Source: Rudaeicoccus suwonensis (GTDB lineage Bacteria; Actinomycetota; Actinomycetes; Actinomycetales; Dermatophilaceae). Taken from it: a DNA stretch of 64,000 bases. The position numbers and the translations under genes are program-made. The stretch covers positions 62,001 through 126,000 of the forward strand of contig NZ_VIVQ01000001.1 in NCBI RefSeq assembly GCF_007829035.1, read 5' to 3'. Positions 24,553 through 33,256 of this stretch are shown here, piece by piece (the stretch's first letter is position 1; each line of letters opens with the position of its first letter). A model generated the notes under the pieces. That model made no database searches. It saw only the letters and a program-made list of their open reading frames with translations, and was not told where the DNA came from.

Positions 24553-27500
24553 TCGTCGTCCACCCACGGGCCGATCGGGTTGCCGATCCAACGGGTCTTG
24601 TCAGGCACGAATTCGCCTCTCATCACTAGGGAAACCGGACCCACTGTGGCATGTCGGCCGATTGTCGCGGCCGGCAGTATGACGCTGTGCGGTCCGATCG
24701 TCGCACCTCGTTGCAGGCGCACGGTGTCCATGGACAGCACCCGGTCGTGGAACAGGTGGGTCTGCACGACACAGCCGCGGCCGACCGTCGCGCCGTCCTG
24801 CAACTCGATCAGATCGGCCTCCGGCAGCCAGTAGGTCTCGCACCAGACGCCCTTGCCGATGCGTGCACCCATCGACCGCAACCACCACACCAGCACGGGG
24901 CTGCCGGGCGCCGATCGAGCCAACCATGGCGCCGCCAGCATCTCGACGAAGGTGTCGGCCAATTCGTTGCGCCATACGAACGTGCTCCACAGGGGGTGCT
25001 CCCCGGCGCGAATCCGCCCGATCAGCAACCACTTCGCGACAGTTGCCAGGCCTGCCGCCACCGCTCCGCCGACCAGCAGTGCAGGTCCGGCGAGCACGAA
25101 TGCGCTCCAGCTGCCCCAGCGGTGTGCTGCCCCGGCCAGCAGCAGTGCCACGACCGCGCACAGCGCGAACCCGAGCAGCCACGGCACGAGTCGGCACACC
25201 TCGACCAGGGCGCGCGCGACCTTCAACGTGCGCGCCGGCTGGTAGGTGCGCCCGGCGTCGGTCTTGTTCGACTGACGACGCAATCGCACCGGCGGGCTGC
25301 CCAGCCAGGAGGTGCCCGACTTCGCCTTGTCCGTGCGGCCGGGTGCGGCCGAAAGCACAGCAACCAGGCCACGTTTGGGCACCTTGCGACCAGGCGCCGT
25401 CATGCCTGAGTTGCCGACGAACGCCCGCTTGCCGACCTTGGTGCGCTCGATGCGCAGCCACCCGCCACCGAGTTCGTACGGCCCGACCAGGGTGTCGTCG
25501 GCCAGGAATGCGCCGTCGCCGACGGTGACCAGTGAGGGAATCATCAGCACGGTCGACGCCTCGACGTCCTTGCCGATCCGCGCCCCGAGCGCGCGTAACC
25601 ACATCGGAGTCAGACCGCTGGAATACAGCGGGAAAAGCCAGGTGCGCGTCTCGTCCAGCGCCCGCAACGTGCCCCATGCCTGCAGCGCTTGCCGGCTGTG
25701 CACCGGGTGATAGCCGGGTCGCAGCCCGATTCCCAGTATTCGCAACAGAATCCAGCACAGGACGACAAGTATGACGATGCCGGTCACGCCGCCGGCGATC
25801 GTCATGGGCACGGCCATCGCAGCCAGATTCCGGTGGCCGAGGACGGCGATTGCCACGGCTGTGCCACCGGCAGTGGCCAGGATCGGCAGCAGCGTGATGA
25901 GGACGGCAAGCGCGCCATACAGGAACGAGAACACCGGACGGTGCGGTGGTCGCGTGTCCTGCCATGGTCCGCGTGCCTTGCGGACTCGTGTTGCGGGTGC
26001 GCCGCTCCAGGACTCGTCGTCAGGAATCTCGCCGAAAACTGCTGAGCCTGGGGCGACTTCGGACCGGCGACCGACGACCGCGCCAGGGCACAGCGTCGAA
26101 CGCGTGCCGACTCTCGCCTCGGCGTGCACGGTCACCGGACCGATGAGCAGACGGTCGCCGTCGAGCCAATGTCCGGACAGGTCGACTTCGGGTTCGATCG
26201 ATGCGGCGCGGCCGACGGTGAGCAGTCCGGTCACCGGCGGGATGCTGTGCAGGTCGGCGTCGCGGCCGATCCTGGCCCCCAGCAGGCGGGCGTACAGCCG
26301 CACCCACGGAGCGCTCGACAGCCGGACGGCGCCGACCTCGTCCACGATGCGCTCGGCCAGCCAGAGGCGCAGGTGCACCCGGCTGCCGCGCGGGTAGTCG
26401 CCAGGGCCGATCCCTGTCAGCACTGTGCGAACCAGCGCGACGGTCAACAGGATTCGGCCAGGTGGGGTGAGGAAGACCAGCCAGAGCACTCCGAGCACCC
26501 ACCACGGCGTGCGCGGCAACGCCACCGGCACGTGTCCGTGCAGCAATCGTGCGCCGATGAGCACCCACGTCACCCACCGCAGACCTGCGAGCCACCGGGT
26601 GCCGATCAGTCCGGCGTGCTGCGCGAATTGAGTCTTCACCGGTGTCGGTGGCACGTCGCGTTCGCGCTGATTGGTGGGCGCCGACATCGAATCCAGTTGA
26701 TCTGCAAGCGAACCCACGGTCGGGTGGGCGTAGATGTCAGCGACGGTGATCTCCGGTTGCTGCTCGCGCAGGCGGGACACCAGTTGGGCGGCGGTGAGGC
26801 TGCCGCCACCGAGGTCGAAGAAGTTGTCCGAGGCCGATGTCGCCACCGCGCCCAGCAGATCCAGCCAGATGTCGGCGATCAACGCCGCGGTGCCGTCAAG
26901 CGGAGCCTCGCCCTCATCGCCGGAACCGGCCCCGGACCCGCCTGCGCGCAGGGTCGCGATCGGCCACGGCAGCGCGTCGCGGTCGATCTTGCCCGACGTG
27001 CGCGTCGGCAGCGTGTCTACGGCGGCCAACCGCGGCACCATCGTCGCGGGCAACTCGTCGCGCAACCGCGTCAGTGCCGACTCCAGGTCGAAGTCGGCGC
27101 CGGTCACGAGATATCCGACCAGAATCTTGTTTCCCGCACCGGTCGACCTGATCGCCGCCGCACCACCGGCGACACCGGGCAGCGCCGACAATGCCGCGTC
27201 GATCTCCCCCAGCTCGATGCGGCGACCACCGAGTTTGATCTGCTCGTCCGCGCGGCCGGCAAACACCAGCCCCGCCTCATCCCGCACGACCAGGTCGCCG
27301 GAGCGGTAGGCGCGCTCCCAGCCGAGCGTCGGCATCGCGGCATACTTCTCGGCGTCCTTGACCGGGTCGAGATAGCGCGCCAGACCGACCCCGCCGATGA
27401 TCAGCTCGCCGGTCGAGCCGTCGGCGACGGGCTGACCGGCGGCGTCGACAACCTCCAGATCCCAACCGTCCAGCGGCAATCCGATGCGCACAGGGTCGCT

Positions 27501-28406
27501 GCCGTCGAGCCGGGCGGCGCACGCGACCACGGTGGCCTCGGTCGGGCCGTAGGTGTTCCAGACCTCACGCTGGGCGGTTACATAACGCACGCCGACCTCG
27601 GGCGGGCATGCCTCACCACCGAGGATCAGCAGGCGCACCTTGTCGAGGGCGTGCGCCGGCCACATCCCCAGCAGGGTGGGCACCGTCGACACGACGGTGA
27701 TGTCGTTGGCCACCAGCCAGGGGCCGAGATCCATGCCGCTCTTGACCAGCGATCGCGGCGCGGGGACCAGGCATGCGCCATACCGCCACGCGAGCCACAT
27801 CTCCTCACAGCTGGCGTCGAAGGCGACCGACAATCCGGCCATCACCCGGTCGTCGACCCCGACCGGGTGATCCTGCAGAAACAGCCGCGATTCGGCGTCG
27901 ACGAAGGCCGCGGCATTGCGGTGGGTGACCGCGACCCCCTTGGGCTTGCCGGTCGATCCGGAGGTGAAGATCACCCAGGCGTCGTCGGTCGGCTCGGGCT
28001 CGGTCAGCTCGATCGGAGCCGAATCGCCTTGCTGCAGTTGGATATCCAAGTCGTTGCCGATGATCGCGGCGACGGCTGCCTCGCCGAAGACGGTGCGTGC
28101 GCGTTCCTCGGGGTCGTCGGCGTCGACGGGCACGTATGCCGCGCCGGCCATGAGTGTGCCGAGGATTGCGACATACAGGTCGGTCGTGCCCGAGTTGATC
28201 CGTATGCCGATCCGCGCGCCGCGCCCGACACCCAGCTCGGCCAGCGCCGCTGCCACGTCGGAGGCCTCGTCGAACAACTCCTCGTAGGTGAGTACCGTGG
28301 CGCCGTTGTCGATCGCGGGTGCATCGGGGCACTCGCTCACGGTCTCGGTGAAGATGTCGACGAGGGTGCGCGCCACCGGCGCGTGTGGGCCGCGAAGCAG
28401 GGTCAC
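24549..28406 (-). CDS. Pls/PosA-family non-ribosomal peptide synthetase
   Basis: 1285 aa. Adenylation domain about residues 15-485: ATP motif FTSGSTGKPKG (147-157), NTYGPTEATV, YRSGDLVV, invariant Lys in TSGKIDRDALP (473). Carrier protein about 505-575 with phosphopantetheine Ser in DLGGGSL (536). The remainder, about 600-1285, has membrane helices interleaved with three left-handed beta-helix-like acyltransferase segments, each opening GARIG. This is the architecture of epsilon-poly-lysine synthetase (Pls) and PosA relatives, which make homo-oligomers without a condensation domain. GTG 28406 follows GAGGAG. The acidic residue in FDASCEEMW suits a basic amino acid (inference). Overlaps the M1 gene. 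Confidence 0.88.
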   Translation of the reverse strand: MTLLRGPHAPVARTLVDIFTETVSECPDAPAIDNGATVLTYEELFDEASDVAAALAELGVGRGARIGIRINSGTTDLYVAILGTLMAGAAYVPVDADDPEERARTVFGEAAVAAIIGNDLDIQLQQGDSAPIELTEPEPTDDAWVIFTSGSTGKPKGVAVTHRNAAAFVDAESRLFLQDHPVGVDDRVMAGLSVAFDASCEEMWLAWRYGACLVPAPRSLVKSGMDLGPWLVANDITVVSTVPTLLGMWPAHALDKVRLLILGGEACPPEVGVRYVTAQREVWNTYGPTEATVVACAARLDGSDPVRIGLPLDGWDLEVVDAAGQPVADGSTGELIIGGVGLARYLDPVKDAEKYAAMPTLGWERAYRSGDLVVRDEAGLVFAGRADEQIKLGGRRIELGEIDAALSALPGVAGGAAAIRSTGAGNKILVGYLVTGADFDLESALTRLRDELPATMVPRLAAVDTLPTRTSGKIDRDALPWPIATLRAGGSGAGSGDEGEAPLDGTAALIADIWLDLLGAVATSASDNFFDLGGGSLTAAQLVSRLREQQPEITVADIYAHPTVGSLADQLDSMSAPTNQRERDVPPTPVKTQFAQHAGLIGTRWLAGLRWVTWVLIGARLLHGHVPVALPRTPWWVLGVLWLVFLTPPGRILLTVALVRTVLTGIGPGDYPRGSRVHLRLWLAERIVDEVGAVRLSSAPWVRLYARLLGARIGRDADLHSIPPVTGLLTVGRAASIEPEVDLSGHWLDGDRLLIGPVTVHAEARVGTRSTLCPGAVVGRRSEVAPGSAVFGEIPDDESWSGAPATRVRKARGPWQDTRPPHRPVFSFLYGALAVLITLLPILATAGGTAVAIAVLGHRNLAAMAVPMTIAGGVTGIVILVVLCWILLRILGIGLRPGYHPVHSRQALQAWGTLRALDETRTWLFPLYSSGLTPMWLRALGARIGKDVEASTVLMIPSLVTVGDGAFLADDTLVGPYELGGGWLRIERTKVGKRAFVGNSGMTAPGRKVPKRGLVAVLSAAPGRTDKAKSGTSWLGSPPVRLRRQSNKTDAGRTYQPARTLKVARALVEVCRLVPWLLGFALCAVVALLLAGAAHRWGSWSAFVLAGPALLVGGAVAAGLATVAKWLLIGRIRAGEHPLWSTFVWRNELADTFVEMLAAPWLARSAPGSPVLVWWLRSMGARIGKGVWCETYWLPEADLIELQDGATVGRGCVVQTHLFHDRVLSMDTVRLQRGATIGPHSVILPAATIGRHATVGPVSLVMRGEFVPDKTRWIGNPIGPWVDDE

Positions 28407-28575
28407 GTCGTGGGCTCCTCGAGAGTCGGAACGGCGGCGGCACCATCCTTCCGTATGCCGCGGTCGGCCGGAGCGCGCCACCGACGTATGCCGCAAGTGC
28501 GGGCCCCGTCGCGTCGCTGTCCGGCGGCCGCGGTCGTGTTCTGGCGCCCGCGCTCGGGCCACTAACCTTGACGCC

Positions 28576-30363
28576 ATGGCCGATCCGACTCTTGCCCTGA
28601 CTTTGCGCGTCCAGGCGGCGATGGCCGCTGCCTTCGGGCCGCAGTGGCGAGAGGCCGACCCGGTGATCCGTCCGGCCAACAAGCGCCAGACCGATGCCGA
28701 CTTCCAGGCGAATGCCGCGATGGCGATGGCCAAGCAGGTCGGCAAGCCGCCGCGGGAGGTCGCGCAGGCGATCGTCGACCAGCTCACGGCCAACGCCGAC
28801 ACGGGCGACGCCGCGGATGACGTGATCGAGTCCGTCGAGATCGCCGGGCCCGGCTTCCTCAACCTCACCCTGCGCACCGGCTGGATAGCTGCTGCGGCGC
28901 AGGATCAGCTGGCCGACGAGCGGCTCGGCATACCGACGCCTTCGCACGAACGCATCGTCGTCGACTACTCCTCGGTCAACGCGGCCAAGGAGATGCACGT
29001 CGCCCACCTGCGCAGCGCCGTCGTCGGCGACTCGCTGGTGCGCACGATGGAGGCGCTCGGGCACACCGTGATCCGGCAGAACCACCTCGGCGACTGGGGC
29101 ACCGCCTTCGGCATGCTCATCGAGCACCTGCTCGAGGTCGGTGAGGAGTCGGACGAGGCGCGACTGCTCGAGAGCGACCCCAACACGTTCTACCGTGCGG
29201 CGCGCGCGAAGTTCGACGCTGCCGAAAAAGCCGAACCTGCAGGATCCGCGGGCGATTTCGACGTCCGCGCGCGCAAGCGGGTCACCCTGTTGCAGTCCGG
29301 CGATGCCAAGACGCTGCAGTTGTGGACAGAGATCATGGAGATGTCCAAGGTCTACATCAACCGCGTCTATCGCGAGCTCGACGTGACCCTCACCGACGAC
29401 GACATCGCCGGCGAATCGTCATACAACGCAGAGCTTCCCGGCATCTGCGACGAACTCGAGGCCAAGGGCATCGCCACCATCAGCGACGGTGCGTTGTGCG
29501 TCTTCCTCGATGGCTACATCGGTCGCGACGACCAGCCGGTGCCGCTGATCATCCGCAAGTCCGACGGCGGTTACGGCTACGGCACCACCGACATCGCCAC
29601 CATCAAGCACCGCTCGCTCGACCTGCACGCCGACCGCGCGCTGTATGTCGTGGGCGCCCCCCAGAATCTGCATTTCCGGATGGCGTGGGGTGCCGCGGAC
29701 AAGGCCGGCTGGATCCAGGGCACCACCCCCATCCACGTGCAGATCGGCAACGTCGTCGGCAAGGACGGCAAGATCCTGCGGACACGCTCGGGCGATCTGA
29801 TCACGCTGCAGTCGCTCGTCGACGCGGCACTGGCCAAGGCCAACGAGGTCGTCGACGAGTCACGGCCCGACCTGCCTGCGGAGCAGCGCGCGACCATTGC
29901 CCACCAGGTCGGTGTCGGTGCGATCAAGTACGCCGACCTGTCGGTGGCGCACGACAGCGGTTACACCTTCGACCTCGAGCGCATGCTTGCGCTGCAGGGG
30001 AACACGGGCCCCTATCTGCAATACGCGACGGCCCGGATCACCTCGATCCTCGGTCGCGCGGATGCCGTCGACCCCAGCGGTCCGATCGTGCTCACCGAGC
30101 CGGCGGAACGCGCTCTTGCGTTGCGGTTGCTGGACTTCGGCTCCGTGGTGGCACAGGTGGGGGAGTCGCTCGAGCCGCACCGGCTCGCGTCATACCTGTT
30201 TGATCTGGCGCAGACCTTCACGACGTTCTACGACCAGTGCCCGGTGCTCAAGGCCGAGGACGCCGCCGTGCGCGACTCGCGGCTGGCGCTGTGCGCGCTC
30301 ACTCGGATGGTGCTCGTGCGCGGGTTGTTCCTGCTCGGCATCACTGCGCCCGAGCAGATGTGA
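28576..30363 (+). CDS. argS: arginyl-tRNA synthetase
   Basis: 595-aa class I synthetase that charges tRNA-Arg. N-terminal additional domain (Arg_S_N) about 1-110, catalytic core with HIGH-like HVAHLRS after YSSVNAAKEM, and a C-terminal DALR anticodon-binding domain (HRLASYLFDLAQTFTTFYDQCPV). ATG 28576 is seven bases past TAACCT, so leaderless. Divergent from the Pls/PosA gene. The last codons, GCGGGTTGTTCCTGCTCGGC, are repeated 127 bp further on. Confidence 0.95.
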   Translation: MADPTLALTLRVQAAMAAAFGPQWREADPVIRPANKRQTDADFQANAAMAMAKQVGKPPREVAQAIVDQLTANADTGDAADDVIESVEIAGPGFLNLTLRTGWIAAAAQDQLADERLGIPTPSHERIVVDYSSVNAAKEMHVAHLRSAVVGDSLVRTMEALGHTVIRQNHLGDWGTAFGMLIEHLLEVGEESDEARLLESDPNTFYRAARAKFDAAEKAEPAGSAGDFDVRARKRVTLLQSGDAKTLQLWTEIMEMSKVYINRVYRELDVTLTDDDIAGESSYNAELPGICDELEAKGIATISDGALCVFLDGYIGRDDQPVPLIIRKSDGGYGYGTTDIATIKHRSLDLHADRALYVVGAPQNLHFRMAWGAADKAGWIQGTTPIHVQIGNVVGKDGKILRTRSGDLITLQSLVDAALAKANEVVDESRPDLPAEQRATIAHQVGVGAIKYADLSVAHDSGYTFDLERMLALQGNTGPYLQYATARITSILGRADAVDPSGPIVLTEPAERALALRLLDFGSVVAQVGESLEPHRLASYLFDLAQTFTTFYDQCPVLKAEDAAVRDSRLALCALTRMVLVRGLFLLGITAPEQM

Positions 30364-30469
30364 GCTGGGCCGGGGCTGGTTAGTTCTTCGGTGTCGACGC
30401 GCGGGAACGGGTGAGCAGGTCGGTGTCGCCGCGCAGTTCGTCGTGGGCGGGTTGTTCCTGCTCGGCATC
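30320..30469 (+). repeat. duplicated argS 3' end
   Basis: A 23-bp segment at 30320-30342 within the last codons of argS is repeated exactly at 30447-30469, beyond the stop; the translated flanks also resemble each other (GLFLLGI in both). The gap 30364-30607 otherwise holds the mbtH-like upstream region. Confidence 0.75.
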
Positions 30470-30607
30470 GCCGTGCTCGAGCGAATTTTGAGGTGACCTT
30501 GAGCATTACGTTTTGACGCTCATTTGGCGCGAAGATCCTGGCTTTTGACGTCACATGAGTCACACTGGCCATGTGTTCGGGGGAGCACGTCGTCAATGGA
30601 GGCAGTG

Positions 30608-30838
30608 ATGAATGGGCGGTCCGGGGAAGGCTCGGGGCTGTATTTCGTTTTGGTCAATCGTGTCGAACGCTTGACCGTGTGGCCGAGTGGCACTGCGATT
30701 CCTGCTGATTGGCAGGTCGCCTTCGGCCCCGGCACGCGTGCGCAGTGCGCGACGTATGTCGAGCGGCATCGCGCGGAGCCGCATCCGAAAGGTGTTGCGG
30801 CCTCGGCGTGGACGGTGCCGGAGCGTGTCACGCAGTAG
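30608..30838 (+). CDS. divergent MbtH-like protein
   Basis: 76-aa protein with the core of MbtH chaperones that bind NRPS adenylation domains: YFVLVNRVERLTVWP (usual FxVLVNxExQxSLWP), then IPADWQVAFGPGTRAQCATYVERH (usual P.GW.vvfG...aCldyve.h). Two of the three conserved Trp are present; the third, in the usual WTDxRP ending, is missing, as is the NPFDD start. ATG 30608 is five bases after GGAGG. Separated from the Pls/PosA synthetase only by argS, which makes that enzyme its plausible partner (inference). Confidence 0.6.
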   Translation: MNGRSGEGSGLYFVLVNRVERLTVWPSGTAIPADWQVAFGPGTRAQCATYVERHRAEPHPKGVAASAWTVPERVTQ

Positions 30839-30911
30839 CGCCGGGGCGGGTTGCTGGCAGTGGTGCCCGGGTTATTGCGCGAGTGCTGCTCAAACGATGT
30901 CGGGCCGTCCG

Positions 30912-31458
30912 TAAGTCGCCGATTCGGCGATTGCCGCGCGGGCGTGGGTGCCGCGGTGTTGCCGGTCGTGGCAGCGGCGCCATGTCCAGAAGTCGCCGAT
31001 TCGGCACCGAATCTCGCTTCACAGGCCGCGTCGACCGCATGAACTCCACACGTCACCAATAAGTCGCCGATTCGGCGACGAAGTGGCCTGCTGCGTGCTG
31101 CAGCGAAGCGCACCCGTCACACACGGCACGCCAGTAACGCTGGCATGGTTTGGATGACGTTTACTTCCGGTCGCGGTCGCGATACTGGGGAGTAATCGTC
31201 ATCTCGACCATGCACTCGCTCCGCGGGGCGCGCGGGCACCTCGTAAGTCGCCGATTCGGCGATTTCCGCGCGGGCGAGGGTGCTGCGGTGGCGCCGGGAC
31301 ATCCATAAGTCGCCGATTCGGCGAGTTCCCGCGTCGCGGCCGGTCGGGGCAGCGTCGCCAGGACCATAAGTCGCCGATTCGGCACCGAATTTCGCCTCAC
31401 AGGCTACATAGGTCACACGAGCCTCACACATCACACAGAAGTCACCGATTCGGCGACC
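30912..31458 (+). repeat. repeat island, core AAGTCGCCGATTCGGCG, two diverged modules
   Basis: Seven copies of the core start at 30913, 30990, 31061, 31245, 31307, 31368 and 31439 (last with one change). The core folds on itself (TCGCCGA-T-TCGGCGA). Copies group in two modules, about 30912-31080 and 31244-31458, sharing the inter-core text in the same order (for example CGCGCGGGCG and the CACCGAATCTCGC/CACCGAATTTCGC segment); the first lacks one unit. Lies between the converging mbtH-like gene and galE. Related to the copies at 20.3 kb. Confidence 0.85.
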
Positions 31459-31520
31459 TACCCGCGTCGCCGCTCATAGTGGCAATACCCTCCCAGCCCG
31501 ACCGGGCGTTGGCGGCGCCG

Positions 31521-31620
31521 CCGCGCTCAGGCGCCGGCGAAAGCGCCCCGCTCAGGCGTCGACGAGAACGCCCCGCTCAGGCACCAACGAAAGCGCCCCG
31601 CTCAGGCGTCGGGAAAACCC
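31521..31620. repeat. four 25-bp tandem units spanning the galE stop
   Basis: Units at 31521-31545, 31546-31570, 31571-31595 and 31596-31620, consensus CCCCGCTCAGGCGTCGACGA plus AAGCG. The fourth unit contains the galE stop (complement of TCA at 31602-31604) and its last codons; the other three lie downstream of galE, each with TCA at the same offset. Confidence 0.9.
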
Positions 31621-32624
31621 TGCGGGTTCTGCGACTGCCACCGCCACGTGTCGGCGCACATGTCATCGATCGTGCGGGTGGTCCACCAGCCGAGTTCTTC
31701 GCGTGCGCGGGTCGGGTCGGCCCAGTAGGCCGGCAAATCACCGGCGCGGCGCCCGACGACGTCATACGGCAACTCTCGGCCGATGGCGCGCTCGAACGCG
31801 TGAAACAACTCCAGCACCGAGGTGCCCGTGCCCGACCCGAGGTTGAACGGCCGCACCGCAGCCGCCATCGCGTCCAGGTGTTCGAGCGCGGCGACGTGGC
31901 CGGCGGCGAGATCCTCGACGTGGATGTAGTCACGTTCGCAGGTGCCGTCGGCGGTGGGGTAGTCGTCGCCGAAGACGTCGAGTTTGTCGCGGCGTCCCAC
32001 GGCGACCTGCGCGATGAACGGCATGAGGTTGTTCGGGATTCCCTGCGGGTCCTCACCGATTTGCCCCGACGCGTGCGCGCCGACCGGATTGAAGTAGCGC
32101 AGCAGCGCGACCTTCCAGCCCTCGTGCGCGGCTGCGACGTCAGTCAGCACCTGCTCGACCATCACCTTGGTGCGGCCGTATGGCGATGCCGCCGAAAGTG
32201 GCTGGTAGTCCTCGCGATACGGCACGGGAGCGTGGTCGCCATACACAGTCGCCGAGGACGAGAACACCAGGCGGCCGACGTCGTGACGGGCCATCGCGCG
32301 GCACAGCGACAGGGTGGAGCCGAGGTTGTTGGCGTAATACTCCAGCGGTATGGCGACACTCTCGCCGACGGCCTTGAAGCCGGCGAAGTGGATCACCGCG
32401 TCGATGTCCTCCTGGTCGAACAACCGCTCGGTCTTGTCGACATCGGTCAGGTCGAAGCTGTGCAGCGGAATGTGCTTGCCGGACAACGATTCCAGTCGAC
32501 CCAGCACGGTCGGCTTGCTGTTGGCGAAGTCGTCGACGATGACGACATCGTGACCGTGCTCCAGCAGGGCCAGGACGGTGTGTGAACCGATGTATCCGGC
32601 GCCGCCGGAGACGAGAACGCGCAT
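31602..32624 (-). CDS. galE: UDP-glucose 4-epimerase
   Basis: 340-aa short-chain dehydrogenase-type enzyme that interconverts UDP-galactose and UDP-glucose with bound NAD. Rossmann motif GGAGYIGSH at residues 7-15, catalytic Ser in SSSATVYG and YxxxK in YGRTK. Completes the Leloir pathway with galT and galK 19 kb away. ATG 32624 sits six bases after TAACCT (complement of 32631-32636), so leaderless; that box overlaps the opposing one of the DivIVA-domain gene. The 3' end lies within a tandem repeat. Confidence 0.95.
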   Translation of the reverse strand: MRVLVSGGAGYIGSHTVLALLEHGHDVVIVDDFANSKPTVLGRLESLSGKHIPLHSFDLTDVDKTERLFDQEDIDAVIHFAGFKAVGESVAIPLEYYANNLGSTLSLCRAMARHDVGRLVFSSSATVYGDHAPVPYREDYQPLSAASPYGRTKVMVEQVLTDVAAAHEGWKVALLRYFNPVGAHASGQIGEDPQGIPNNLMPFIAQVAVGRRDKLDVFGDDYPTADGTCERDYIHVEDLAAGHVAALEHLDAMAAAVRPFNLGSGTGTSVLELFHAFERAIGRELPYDVVGRRAGDLPAYWADPTRAREELGWWTTRTIDDMCADTWRWQSQNPQGFPDA

Positions 32625-32630
32625 TGCTTC

Positions 32631-32640
32631 AGGTTACGGT
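32631..32640. promoter_or_regulatory. overlapping opposed -10 boxes of galE and the DivIVA-domain gene
   Basis: TAACCT on the minus strand (complement of 32631-32636) is six bases from galE ATG; TACGGT (32635-32640) is six bases from ATG 32647. The two start codons are separated by only 22 bp and the boxes share two bases, so the -35 regions must lie inside the opposite genes. Confidence 0.65.
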
Positions 32641-32646
32641 GCCACG

Positions 32647-33240
32647 ATGTTGGTTGTGACCAGGACACCGTGGACCCCCGATCACATCGCCCGCGTCGAG
32701 GAACCGAGACTGCCTCGGCAGTCCCGTGGCGGCTACGTGATCGAAGATGTGCAGCGACAGTTGGACCGCATCGCCGGTCTCATGCGCACCGGCCGGCCGG
32801 TGCCGCCGATCTCGACCGCGGCCTTCCGGCGGGCGCGCTTCTCCGAGGGCTATGCCCCGGCCGCGGTGCACGCCTTGCTCGCGCACGTCGCCGGGTGGCA
32901 GCGCGAGATGGACGAGCAGGCTCGTGAACAGGCGGACGAGGTCGAGCAGGCTGCTGAGGCAGCCCCCGCCGCTGACGAGCGGAAGCTCAACTGGACCAGA
33001 CAGCAACAGGTCTGGGTGCGCGAGATGCTGTTCGCGCGACGCACCGGTGGGCGCGCGTACGCCGTCGACGAGGTCGACGACTTCCTCGACCGGGTCCTGC
33101 TGGCCATGGCGAAGGGCGAACCACTGCCGGACGTGCAGACCGCGTTGTTCTACTCTCCGCGGTTCGGGCGCGGCGGGTACGACGCCATCGCCGTCGACCA
33201 CTTCCTCGACCAGCTGACGCGCTTGCGCCCCGCGCTCTGA
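32647..33240 (+). CDS. DivIVA-domain-repeat protein
   Basis: 197 aa with two copies of the short DivIVA-like module found in actinobacterial proteins: each has a Phe/Tyr-rich turn (RRARFSEGYAPAAVHALLAHV; ARRTGGRAYAVDEVDDFLDRV; SPRFGRGGYDAIAVDHFLDQL) with the DivIVA pattern G-Y-x-x-x-x-V-D-x-F-L. A charged helical linker (EQAREQADEVEQAAE) separates them. Probably cytoplasmic and involved in polar or septal placement by analogy; not a full Wag31 (too short). ATG 32647 is likely leaderless. Confidence 0.65.
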   Translation: MLVVTRTPWTPDHIARVEEPRLPRQSRGGYVIEDVQRQLDRIAGLMRTGRPVPPISTAAFRRARFSEGYAPAAVHALLAHVAGWQREMDEQAREQADEVEQAAEAAPAADERKLNWTRQQQVWVREMLFARRTGGRAYAVDEVDDFLDRVLLAMAKGEPLPDVQTALFYSPRFGRGGYDAIAVDHFLDQLTRLRPAL

Positions 33241-33256
33241 GTCGCGCCGCCGGTCG

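Noticed and set aside
30912-31458. CRISPR array
   Set aside because: Cores are only about 17 bp, spacing is uneven, the inter-core text is itself repeated, and no cas gene is present.
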